This document shows, piece after piece, positions 1-5,597 of a DNA stretch of 6,104 nucleotides; position 1 is the stretch's first letter; every line of letters begins with the position of its first letter. The DNA is from Erythrobacter sp. UBA3075 (GTDB lineage Bacteria > Pseudomonadota > Alphaproteobacteria > Sphingomonadales > Sphingomonadaceae). The DNA lies in NCBI GenBank assembly GCA_002367375.1, contig DFBR01000067.1, forward strand, positions 2,197 through 8,300, given 5' to 3'. The notes under the pieces are model-generated. The model did no database searches, was not told the DNA's origin, and saw only the letters and a list, made by a program, of their open reading frames with translations. The position numbers and the translations under genes are program-made.

Positions 1-2
1 GC

Positions 3-425
3 GCGCGCAATCCAGCCGCCTATGCACTGATCCCCGGCACGGCGCTGCTGCTGGGCGGGCCGCTGTATGCGTTCGGCATCATGCAGGATAATCTGGTGGT
101 GCTGTTGCTGGTGGTCAGCGCGGCGGTCTTCCTGACGCTTGGCTATCTCGGCATTACCTATGCCGCAGTGCAAAACCTGATGCACCCGCGGATGCGCGCC
201 AGCGCTGCGGCGATGTTGACCGGCGTCTATACTCTCGCCGGAGGGCTTGGCCCTTCGCTGCTGGGGGCCTTGAGCGATTATCTGGCCGAAAGCCATGGCG
301 CGGCGCAGGGTCTGGCGATGGCGATGGCGGCGGCGGGATTTGTCTATATCTGGTCTGCCGCGCATTACGGCCTCGCAGCGCGGCATCTGGCGCGCGATAC
401 TGCGGCCGTGCGCGCTATGTCCTGA
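3..425 (+). CDS. MFS transporter, C-terminal part (5' end outside window)
   Basis: The reading frame is open from the left edge, so this is the last 140 residues of a longer protein (MFS proteins are usually 400–550 aa). An internal ATG at 81 is not a start, because the frame continues upstream with membrane-like sequence. About four hydrophobic segments are visible (roughly residues 8–26, 31–58, 66–88 and 103–124), which fits helices 9–12 of a major facilitator. Between the second and third lies a short basic cytoplasmic loop, HPRMRA (61–66). It is followed by a glycine-rich helix ending in LGALSD (87–92), the pattern seen in spinster-like and related MFS carriers. The tail is short and arginine-containing. 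The substrate cannot be read from this fragment. The stop codon overlaps the 3' end of the convergent DUF418 gene by 11 bp. The MFS call is firm; the spinster-like subfamily is a recollection of family style and less certain. Confidence 0.85.
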   Translation, partial: ARNPAAYALIPGTALLLGGPLYAFGIMQDNLVVLLLVVSAAVFLTLGYLGITYAAVQNLMHPRMRASAAAMLTGVYTLAGGLGPSLLGALSDYLAESHGAAQGLAMAMAAAGFVYIWSAAHYGLAARHLARDTAAVRAMS

Positions 426-1647
426 ACGGCAAAAGACGCCCACTCGCCGCCGAACGCCACAGCCACTCCGCTGGTCCGCGCCGAAAGCGCGCGAGCCACT
501 GCGGCGACCACAGCAGCATCAGCGTGATGGGAATGACTGCCAGCAGCAGGGCCTGACCGCGAGATACCTCACCATAGAGGCCCAATCCCCAACCCATGAA
601 CAGCAGCGCGAAAATGAGGCTGGTGGCGATGTAATTGGTCAGCGCGATCCGGCCTGTGGCGGCGAGGCGCGCGGTCAGGGCGCTCTCCCGCAACGCTCCG
701 CCAAACAGCGCCATCGCCATCGCCGCCCAGCCAATGCCGAGGAGCAAATCGAACGGCGCGCTCCACACCAGCGCATTGGCGGTGGTCACGATAGGGTCGA
801 AGCCGGTGCTGATCGACCACGCAGCCAGCCCCGCCAGCACCGGAAGCGCGATAGCAGCGCAGCGCCCTGCCAGTTTGAACGTCCGGCGCACCTCCCACTT
901 TCCCGCCAGCAAGCCGCTGCGCCACAGGGCAATGCCGACAAGCATGGGCGCCAGTGTCGATGGCAGGGATGCAATGACAAAACCGATCTGCTGCGGAGCT
1001 TGGCCGATCCGCCGAATAACGCGGTCGCCCATCCCCTCATTCGCTCGCTCGACGGCGGCAGCAATAGCCTCGGGGTTGTAGCCATAATCCCGCTCTGCCT
1101 GCATCTGCGCTGCCGGATCGACCAGCGCGCCGCTCGCGCGTTCATACCAATAGGCGAGCCAATCCCATGCAAACCAACCCGAGACGAACAATTGCGCCGC
1201 CATGATCGCACCCGCCGCCCACAGCAAAGTTCGTACTCGCCAGTTCACTGCCAGCGGCAGCAGCAATCCGGCCACGGCATAGCTGCGCAACACGTCATTG
1301 TTGGCGAGCACGATGGCATGGGTGATCGCAATCACGAACAGCACAGCCATCCGCGCATAATGCCCGCGCAATGGGTGCGGGCCTGCCTTGTCGAGCAAGA
1401 TCGCCACGCCCGCGCCAAACATCATCGCAAACAGCGTACGAAATTTGTCTTCGATCAGCAGGAAGCTGATCGCCCACAGAGCGGTCTCAAGCGGCCCGTC
1501 CCCGCCAAAGCTGCGTGGGTTGAAATAGGCAGCAGGCGGCATCGAAAAGGCGATGACGTTCATGGGCACAATGCCAATCACCGCCAACCCGCGCAATGCG
1601 TCGAGCGCGGTGATGCGCCCCGATGGAGTATCCTTAAGTGTCGTCAA
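415..1647 (-). CDS. DUF418 / YeiB-family multipass membrane protein
   Basis: The 410-aa protein has many hydrophobic segments and the marks of the DUF418 (YeiB-like) family. These are an N-terminal RITALDALRGLAVIGI block (11–26), the FGAG turn at 77–80, and the C-terminal DUF418 domain with TGRIALTNY (331–339), a WGLGLYG segment (353–359) and a closing GPAEWLWR motif (391–398). The length is normal for the family. It should sit in the inner membrane; its biochemical role is not established, although DUF418 proteins are often suggested to be transporters or acyltransferase-like. The start is TTG at 1645–1647. It is the only start that keeps the conserved LDALRG block, since an in-frame stop lies upstream at 1693–1695 and the next ATG (codon 29) would cut that block off. 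A strong G-rich Shine-Dalgarno directly before it comes from the adjacent repeat. The gene is last in the minus-strand series and may depend on readthrough from metK. Confidence 0.9.
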   Translation of the reverse strand: MTTLKDTPSGRITALDALRGLAVIGIVPMNVIAFSMPPAAYFNPRSFGGDGPLETALWAISFLLIEDKFRTLFAMMFGAGVAILLDKAGPHPLRGHYARMAVLFVIAITHAIVLANNDVLRSYAVAGLLLPLAVNWRVRTLLWAAGAIMAAQLFVSGWFAWDWLAYWYERASGALVDPAAQMQAERDYGYNPEAIAAAVERANEGMGDRVIRRIGQAPQQIGFVIASLPSTLAPMLVGIALWRSGLLAGKWEVRRTFKLAGRCAAIALPVLAGLAAWSISTGFDPIVTTANALVWSAPFDLLLGIGWAAMAMALFGGALRESALTARLAATGRIALTNYIATSLIFALLFMGWGLGLYGEVSRGQALLLAVIPITLMLLWSPQWLARFRRGPAEWLWRSAASGRLLPFRT

Positions 1648-1648
1648 A

Positions 1649-1658
1649 CTCCCCTCCC
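1649..1658 (-). promoter_or_regulatory. Ribosome binding site of the DUF418 gene, inside a repeat hairpin
   Basis: Read on the minus strand, GGGGAGGGGAG precedes the TTG start by only a few bases. This purine run is the 3' arm of the first REP-like hairpin (1651–1671), so the repeat appears to supply the Shine-Dalgarno and to be able to hide it by pairing. It supports the TTG start because no other start has such a site. Confidence 0.55.
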
Positions 1659-1687
1659 CACTGGGAAGGGGCAGGGGGTGGGGGGTG
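1651..1687 (+). repeat. REP-like palindromic unit A
   Basis: A 9-bp stem (CCCCTCCCC 1651–1659 against GGGAAGGGG 1663–1671, one C·A mismatch, loop ACT) is followed by a G-rich tail (1674–1687) ending GGGTG. It has the same layout (hairpin plus GGG-rich tail) as unit B on the other strand. Such CCCCTCCC…GGGAGGGG intergenic elements are common in GC-rich proteobacteria; copy number in this genome cannot be judged from the window. Confidence 0.7.
1663..1685 (+). other. G-quadruplex motif in the REP-like tail
   Basis: Four G-runs of 3, 4, 5 and 6 guanines are separated by loops of 2, 2 and 1 nt, which satisfies the usual intramolecular quadruplex pattern with very short loops. The G-rich strand is +, which is the template strand for the minus-strand metK and DUF418 genes, so it would form in DNA rather than in their mRNA. 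Folding is inferred from sequence only. Confidence 0.55.
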
Positions 1688-1706
1688 CCACGCTAATGGC
1701 GCCGAA

Positions 1707-1741
1707 CACCCACACCCAACCCTCTCCCTCAAGGGAGAGGG
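1707..1741 (-). repeat. REP-like palindromic unit B, inverted relative to A
   Basis: A perfect 9-bp stem (CCCTCTCCC 1720–1728 against GGGAGAGGG 1733–1741) encloses the tetraloop TCAA, with a CACCCACACCC arm at 1707–1717. That arm is nearly the reverse complement of the G-rich tail of unit A. A and B therefore form a head-to-head pair around a 19-nt spacer (1688–1706), like the bacterial interspersed mosaic elements (BIMEs) built from REP sequences. Confidence 0.7.
1720..1741 (-). terminator. 3' hairpin directly after metK
   Basis: This stem-loop (9 bp, all paired, TTGA loop on the minus strand) begins 6 nt after the metK stop codon. It has no U-tract after it, so a classic intrinsic terminator is not supported. 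It more likely protects the metK mRNA 3' end or causes partial termination, and it coincides with REP-like unit B. Confidence 0.4.
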
Positions 1742-1747
1742 CTTCCA

Positions 1748-2956
1748 TCAGCCCAATGCGGCTTTTAGATCATCCGCCAGATCAGTGCGTTCCCACGGAA
1801 AGCTGTCGCCTTCCGCGATGCGCCCGAAATGGCCGTAAGCCGCGCTCTTGCGGTAGATCGGCTTGTTGAGACCAAGGTGCGTGCGAATGCCGCGCGGGGT
1901 CAGATCACCCAGCTTTTCGATACCTTTGATCGCCTCTTCCAGCGCCGCATCATCGACCGTTCCGGTGCCATGCGTATCGACATAAAGCGACAGCGGGCGC
2001 GACACGCCGATGGCGTAAGCGAGCTGGATCGTGCAGCGCTTGGCAAGGCCAGCAGCGACGATATTCTTGGCGAGGTAGCGCGTGATATAGGCAGCACTGC
2101 GGTCAACCTTGGTCGGGTCCTTGCCGCTGAACGCGCCGCCGCCATGGGGCGATGCGCCGCCATAGGTGTCGACGATAATCTTGCGCCCGGTCAGGCCTGC
2201 ATCGCCATCAGGGCCACCGATCACGAAACTGCCGGTCGGGTTGATGTGCCATGCGGTGTTTTCGGTGATGAAGCCATCGGGCAGAATGTCGCCCACAACG
2301 CCCTTCACATAGGCATGCAGTTCAGCTTCCTTTTCGCCTTCGTCATAACCTTCAGCGTGCTGGGTAGAGACCACCACGGCGGTGCATTCCACCGGCTTGC
2401 CGTTTTCGTAACGCAGAGTGACCTGGCTCTTGCTGTCAGGCTCCAGGAAGGGCGCTGCACCCGAATGGCGGTCGGTTGCCATCTGCTGGAGGATCTTGTG
2501 GCTGTAATCCAGCGTGGCGGGCATCAGATCGGGCGTTTCATCGCAGGCAAAGCCGAACATGATACCCTGATCGCCTGCGCCTTCATCCTTGTTGCCGCTG
2601 GCATCAACGCCCTGCGCGATATGCGCGCTCTGGCCATGGAGATGGTTTTCAAAGGTCAAGGTTTCCCAGTGAAAACCGTCCTGTTCATAACCGATTTCGC
2701 GCACCGTCTGGCGGGCGATCTGCTCAATTTCCTCGAGCGCGCCATTGGCCCATTCGCCGTTCTCATAAACGCCCTTGCAGCGGATTTCCCCGGCCAGCAC
2801 CACGCGCTGCGTGGCGGTCAGCGTTTCGCAGGCGACCCGCGCTTCGGGGTCTTTGGCCAGCATCATGTCGACGATGGCATCGGAAATCTGGTCAGAAACC
2901 TTGTCCGGATGGCCTTCAGAGACGCTTTCGGACGTAAACAGGTAGGATTGGCGCAT
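1748..2956 (-). CDS. metK: S-adenosylmethionine synthetase (methionine adenosyltransferase)
   Basis: MetK makes S-adenosylmethionine from L-methionine and ATP, releasing phosphate and diphosphate, in the cytoplasm as a tetramer. The 402-aa protein is complete and slightly longer than the E. coli enzyme (about 384 aa). Visible signatures are [16 protein letters not shown] (15–30), with His16 and Asp18 of the ATP/Mg site; [12 protein letters not shown] (126–137), the first family signature; [21 protein letters not shown] (239–259); and GGGAFSGKD (272–280), the second signature, followed by the lysine- and arginine-containing [10 protein letters not shown] stretch (281–290). It starts with ATG, with GAGAAGG 11 nt upstream. 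It lies 48 nt after lnt on the same strand, an association common in alphaproteobacteria, and its product feeds methylases such as the neighbouring PrmC. trmB, often next to metK in related genomes, is absent here. I could not recognise a SAM riboswitch in the short gap upstream. Confidence 0.98.
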   Translation of the reverse strand: MRQSYLFTSESVSEGHPDKVSDQISDAIVDMMLAKDPEARVACETLTATQRVVLAGEIRCKGVYENGEWANGALEEIEQIARQTVREIGYEQDGFHWETLTFENHLHGQSAHIAQGVDASGNKDEGAGDQGIMFGFACDETPDLMPATLDYSHKILQQMATDRHSGAAPFLEPDSKSQVTLRYENGKPVECTAVVVSTQHAEGYDEGEKEAELHAYVKGVVGDILPDGFITENTAWHINPTGSFVIGGPDGDAGLTGRKIIVDTYGGASPHGGGAFSGKDPTKVDRSAAYITRYLAKNIVAAGLAKRCTIQLAYAIGVSRPLSLYVDTHGTGTVDDAALEEAIKGIEKLGDLTPRGIRTHLGLNKPIYRKSAAYGHFGRIAEGDSFPWERTDLADDLKAALG

Positions 2957-2967
2957 GTTGGAGATTG

Positions 2968-2974
2968 CCTTCTC
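2968..2974 (-). promoter_or_regulatory. Ribosome binding site of metK
   Basis: GAGAAGG on the minus strand lies 11 nt before the ATG. Its first four bases can pair with TCTC (2961–2964 read on the minus strand) to form a 4-bp hairpin with loop AGGCAA, leaving the AGG core in the loop. The stem is too weak to claim regulation. Confidence 0.5.
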
Positions 2975-3004
2975 ATATTGGAAAAATGTGATTAGCGGGC
3001 GGCT

Positions 3005-4609
3005 CTAACGGGCTGCGCGCCGCATGGCAACGATGCCGATCAACAGGAAAATTGCGGCCCAGATTAGCGGGAGTATATTACCCAGCCGCGCGAACAAAGT
3101 CGGCGGCGCGGCTGGGGGGACAATTGCGTCAATCCGGTCCTCGTCATGATTGCCAAGATGTTCGCGCACCACGCCGCGCGGATCGATCACCGCGCTGATG
3201 CCGGTGGTCGTTGCGCGCAGCACGGGCAGGCCTTCTTCAATGGCTCGCATCCGCGCCTGCGCCAAATGTTGCGGCGGCCCGAATGCGCCGAACCAGCCAT
3301 CGTTGGACGGGTTGAAAATATAGTCAGGCCGGTTCGCCGGATCGGTCACCTGGCCAGAGAAGATGATCTCATAGCAGACCTGCATCCCGGCCTTGCCATA
3401 TTCGCCCAGATCGAGCGTTTGCGGACCGGGACCGGGCCAGAAATCGATAGTTCCTGCGACCAGCCGCGAAAGACCGAGCGGTTCGAGCCACTCGCGCAAG
3501 GGCAGATATTCACCAAATGGCACCAGATGGGCCTTGGAATAACCGCCCAGTATTTCGCCATCAGGAGAAACCACGGTCACCGCATTGCGCGCTCCAACCG
3601 CCCGCACCACGCCCGGCTCATCTTCGCCAAATTCCAGATCAACCGCGCCGGTTAGCAGCAGGCTTCCTTCCCCCACCGACTGACCGAGCCGGCGACGCGC
3701 GAAGATCGGGCTGCCGAGCGCCGTGGTCTGGTTGTAATAGCGCTGCGGGTAGCCTTCACGAAGATAATCAACCATGCCGGATTCCGGCCACAGCACGATG
3801 CGCGGCCGTGTTTGAGCCGCATCCAGAGGCGGCGAGAGCTGCGCCAGTTTCTGGAAGTTTGGCTCAAACGAACGCGGATCGTTGAGCGTTGCCTGCTCGA
3901 TGTCTGGCTGCACAATGGTAACCAGCAGCTCGCCTTCGCGCGGCTGCGGCGCAGGCCAATACATGCCCGCTGTAATCAGCACTGCGACTAGCACCAGCAC
4001 ACGCAAGCGCCGCTCTGCCGACAACAGCACCAGCGCCGCACCCAGCAGCATGGCCACGCCCGAAAGAGCATATGTGCCCATAATCGGAGACAATGCCGCA
4101 AGTCCGGGCCGGTCGAACGGGCCAAGCAAGGCCATCGCAAAGGGGTTCCACGCATAGCCGGTGAAGAGCCAGCTGCGCAGCCACTCGGTCACGATCCACG
4201 CCGCTGCAAAGACTGTCGCGAAAGCCCATGGCGGGCCTTTGCTGACCACGGCGCGCGCGGCGAGAGCGGTCAGGGAAGGATAGGCCGCCAGATAGATCGC
4301 CACCAATGGCACAGCCAGCCAGCCGAGCGCGGCGGGCATTTCCGCCTGATAGGTGAACGCCGTCGCGATCCAATTGTTGCCGAAGGTGAAATGGGCCCAG
4401 CCAAACAGCCAGCCCAGCCATGCGGCCTGTTTGCGGCTCTCCGATCGGGCGATCAGCGCGACGAAGAGTCCCGCCGCGACCAGCGCAAGCGGCCACAATC
4501 CAAGCGGCTGGAAACCGGTCGCCGACAGCAGGCCGAGAGCGAGCGCCCAGAGCCAGCTACGTGCCGGAACATAATCGATGATCGGGAGTGAACGGTCCGG
4601 TGACGTCAT
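3005..4609 (-). CDS. lnt: Apolipoprotein N-acyltransferase
   Basis: Lnt transfers an acyl chain from a phospholipid to the N-terminal cysteine of diacylated lipoproteins at the periplasmic face of the inner membrane, the last step of lipoprotein maturation. The 534-aa protein (from ATG 4609) has several N-terminal membrane helices, a nitrilase-like periplasmic domain from about residue 225, and a final C-terminal helix before a basic tail. The catalytic triad is visible: Glu276 in WPES, Lys359 in the SKAHLVPFGEY block and Cys412 in VCYE. NPSNDGWFG (433–441) and a RAIEEGLPVLRATTTG segment are further family blocks. The frame is open to a TTG at 4636, but ATG 4609 is preferred because GAAGG lies 10 nt before it, while the TTG has no good site. 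It is 40 nt downstream of the DUF4167 gene and 48 nt upstream of metK, so cotranscription is likely. Length and motifs are normal. Confidence 0.97.
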   Translation of the reverse strand: MTSPDRSLPIIDYVPARSWLWALALGLLSATGFQPLGLWPLALVAAGLFVALIARSESRKQAAWLGWLFGWAHFTFGNNWIATAFTYQAEMPAALGWLAVPLVAIYLAAYPSLTALAARAVVSKGPPWAFATVFAAAWIVTEWLRSWLFTGYAWNPFAMALLGPFDRPGLAALSPIMGTYALSGVAMLLGAALVLLSAERRLRVLVLVAVLITAGMYWPAPQPREGELLVTIVQPDIEQATLNDPRSFEPNFQKLAQLSPPLDAAQTRPRIVLWPESGMVDYLREGYPQRYYNQTTALGSPIFARRRLGQSVGEGSLLLTGAVDLEFGEDEPGVVRAVGARNAVTVVSPDGEILGGYSKAHLVPFGEYLPLREWLEPLGLSRLVAGTIDFWPGPGPQTLDLGEYGKAGMQVCYEIIFSGQVTDPANRPDYIFNPSNDGWFGAFGPPQHLAQARMRAIEEGLPVLRATTTGISAVIDPRGVVREHLGNHDEDRIDAIVPPAAPPTLFARLGNILPLIWAAIFLLIGIVAMRRAAR

Positions 4610-4619
4610 GGACAATGCG

Positions 4620-4624
4620 CCTTC
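4620..4624 (-). promoter_or_regulatory. Ribosome binding site deciding the lnt start
   Basis: GAAGG on the minus strand sits 10 nt upstream of ATG 4607–4609. It favours this ATG over the upstream in-frame TTG (4634–4636), which is preceded by CTGGCCGGG only. A second TTG two codons before the ATG is too close to the site to be preferred. Confidence 0.45.
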
Positions 4625-4649
4625 GCCCGCTTGCAACCCGGCCAGCTAC

Positions 4650-5405
4650 TCAGCCGACGGCTTCTAGCGCCTCGTCGCCATCCTCGTCGCGTGGCTTCTC
4701 GGCACGTGAGCTTCGGCGGGGACGGAGGCCCTTTTTCGGCTTTGGCTCATCGGCCTCATCATCCTCATCCGCGCGCGCAATGGCGGGCGGGAGCATGGCG
4801 GGATCGAGGCTGTCATCACTGTCAACGGCGTCTTCGGTAGCAGCTTTCTTGCGCGGCGCGCGCGGCTTGCGAGCCGGCTTGGCCTTGGGCGCTTCACGGG
4901 TGAACGGGTTCTCGCCGTCTTCCTGATCGCCATCATCGCCTTCACTGCCCTGTTCAGGCTCCTGTTCCGGCTGGTTCTGGTCCTTGCGCGGGCGGGTGTT
5001 GCGACGCGGCTTGCTGCGATCTTGGCTGCGTTCCTGACCGCGATCATTATCACGGTCGCTGCTGCGGCTGCTGTTCCGGTCATTCTGGCGATCATCATCG
5101 CCATCGCTGTCCTCGGAATTGTCCGATCCGCGCTCGCCTTCACGCTTGGCGCGCTGTTCGTCCTTCTGCGCCTTCATATCGGCGATCACGCGGAAATAGT
5201 GATCCGCGAATTGCAGGTAATATTCGGTCTGCACCCGGTCGTCATTCAGCGAGGCTTCGTGGGCCAGCTTCTTGTACTTGTCGAGCATCTGCGGCGCATT
5301 GCCGCGCGCTCGGCTGTCGATCCGGCTGGACTGGTTCTGATTGCCACCACCACGGTTGTTATTCCCGCGTCCCCGGCGACGATTACTATTGCGATTGCTG
5401 TTCAA
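4650..5405 (-). CDS. DUF4167 protein with RGG-like N-terminus and long charged disordered tail
   Basis: The function is unknown. From the preferred start the protein has 251 aa. Residues 1–25 are Asn/Arg/Gly-rich (RRRGRGNNNRGGG), resembling RNA-binding RGG boxes. Residues 28–75 match the DUF4167 core as I know it: RIDSRARGNA, a helix with DKYKKLAHEA, then YYLQFADHYFRVIAD. Residues 80–251 are an extreme low-complexity tail of Arg, Asp, Glu, Ser, Asn and Lys, with an RD/RS-rich part (about 95–145), an acidic Gln/Glu/Asp part (143–165) and alternating basic and acidic blocks to the end; it is surely disordered. The start is uncertain. TTG 5403–5405 is chosen because homologues, from memory, begin directly with the N/R/G-rich stretch and AGGAAG lies 10 nt upstream. 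ATG at 5447 or 5438, or GTG at 5573 (307 aa), would add up to 56 residues unlike the family. The position after prmC is typical of alphaproteobacteria. An RNA-binding or ribosome-related role is inference. Confidence 0.85.
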   Translation of the reverse strand: MNSNRNSNRRRGRGNNNRGGGNQNQSSRIDSRARGNAPQMLDKYKKLAHEASLNDDRVQTEYYLQFADHYFRVIADMKAQKDEQRAKREGERGSDNSEDSDGDDDRQNDRNSSRSSDRDNDRGQERSQDRSKPRRNTRPRKDQNQPEQEPEQGSEGDDGDQEDGENPFTREAPKAKPARKPRAPRKKAATEDAVDSDDSLDPAMLPPAIARADEDDEADEPKPKKGLRPRRSSRAEKPRDEDGDEALEAVG

Positions 5406-5421
5406 AGGAATTCCGCTTCCT
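5406..5421 (-). promoter_or_regulatory. RBS hairpin directly before the DUF4167 TTG start
   Basis: On the minus strand AGGAA (5421–5417) can pair with TTCCT (5410–5406), loop GCGGAA, ending at the base before TTG. The Shine-Dalgarno would be closed in this 5-bp stem. The stem is short and partly A-U, so it is a candidate for translational control, not an established one. Confidence 0.35.
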
Positions 5422-5452
5422 GTGTCGATCGGCGACATAGGCCGCATGCGAT

Positions 5453-5507
5453 CAGATGACCCCTTTTCGAACGCATCCCACATGGATGTCAGTTCGCCCA
5501 TCATCTG
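5453..5507 (-). promoter_or_regulatory. Nested three-stem RNA element in the prmC–DUF4167 gap
   Basis: Read on the minus strand, three helices nest in order. CAGATGA (5507–5501) pairs with TCATCTG (5459–5453), 7 bp. CGAAC (5496–5492) pairs with GTTCG (5472–5468), 5 bp. CATCC (5488–5484) pairs with GGATG (5478–5474), 5 bp, with loop ATGTG. All pairs are Watson-Crick. A second GTTCG at 5514–5510 could pair with the same CGAAC instead, giving two exclusive folds. The region lies in the leader if DUF4167 starts at TTG 5405. I recognise no Rfam family here. Apart from this element and the RBS hairpin, the 5508–5597 part of the gap holds nothing I can name. Confidence 0.4.
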
Positions 5508-5597
5508 CACGAACGGAAGCGAGAAGCCGCCCCCTGCCAGGCAAATGTAGGAGTTTAGGACCCGGGCATTCACTGCAACCGAGGCCTGCCATTAGAG

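Noticed and set aside
295..1869. A 524-codon + strand frame across the DUF418 gene
   Set aside because: It is rich in Arg, Gln, His and Pro, without domains, and is the antisense of a well-supported membrane protein. It also runs through the REP-like repeats and into metK.
1829..2995. A 388-codon + strand frame opposite metK
   Set aside because: It lies almost wholly antisense to MetK, whose catalytic motifs are unmistakable, and shows no motif of its own.
2957..3004. Possible SAM-responsive riboswitch before metK
   Set aside because: Alphaproteobacterial metK genes can carry SAM-II or SAM/SAH riboswitches, but this 48-nt gap does not match either consensus as I know it. I see only a 4–5-bp GTTAG/CTAAT stem followed by CACATTTTT and a 4-bp stem around the RBS.
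4607..4636. TTG 4634–4636 as the lnt start (543 aa)
   Set aside because: There is no Shine-Dalgarno before it and the extra nine residues add nothing conserved; ATG 4607–4609 has GAAGG at suitable spacing.
5022..5459. A 145-codon + strand frame predicting a very hydrophobic protein opposite the DUF4167 gene
   Set aside because: Asp and Arg codons of the charged tail read backwards give Ile, Val, Ala and Thr, so the hydrophobicity is an antisense by-product. It has no family motif and the DUF4167 core on the other strand is clear.
5452..5592. A 46-codon minus-strand small ORF starting ATG 8 nt after the prmC stop and ending in the outer stem of the structured element
   Set aside because: It could be a leader peptide, but there is no convincing Shine-Dalgarno, no run of regulatory codons, and the Cys/Gly/Arg-rich product has no recognisable feature.
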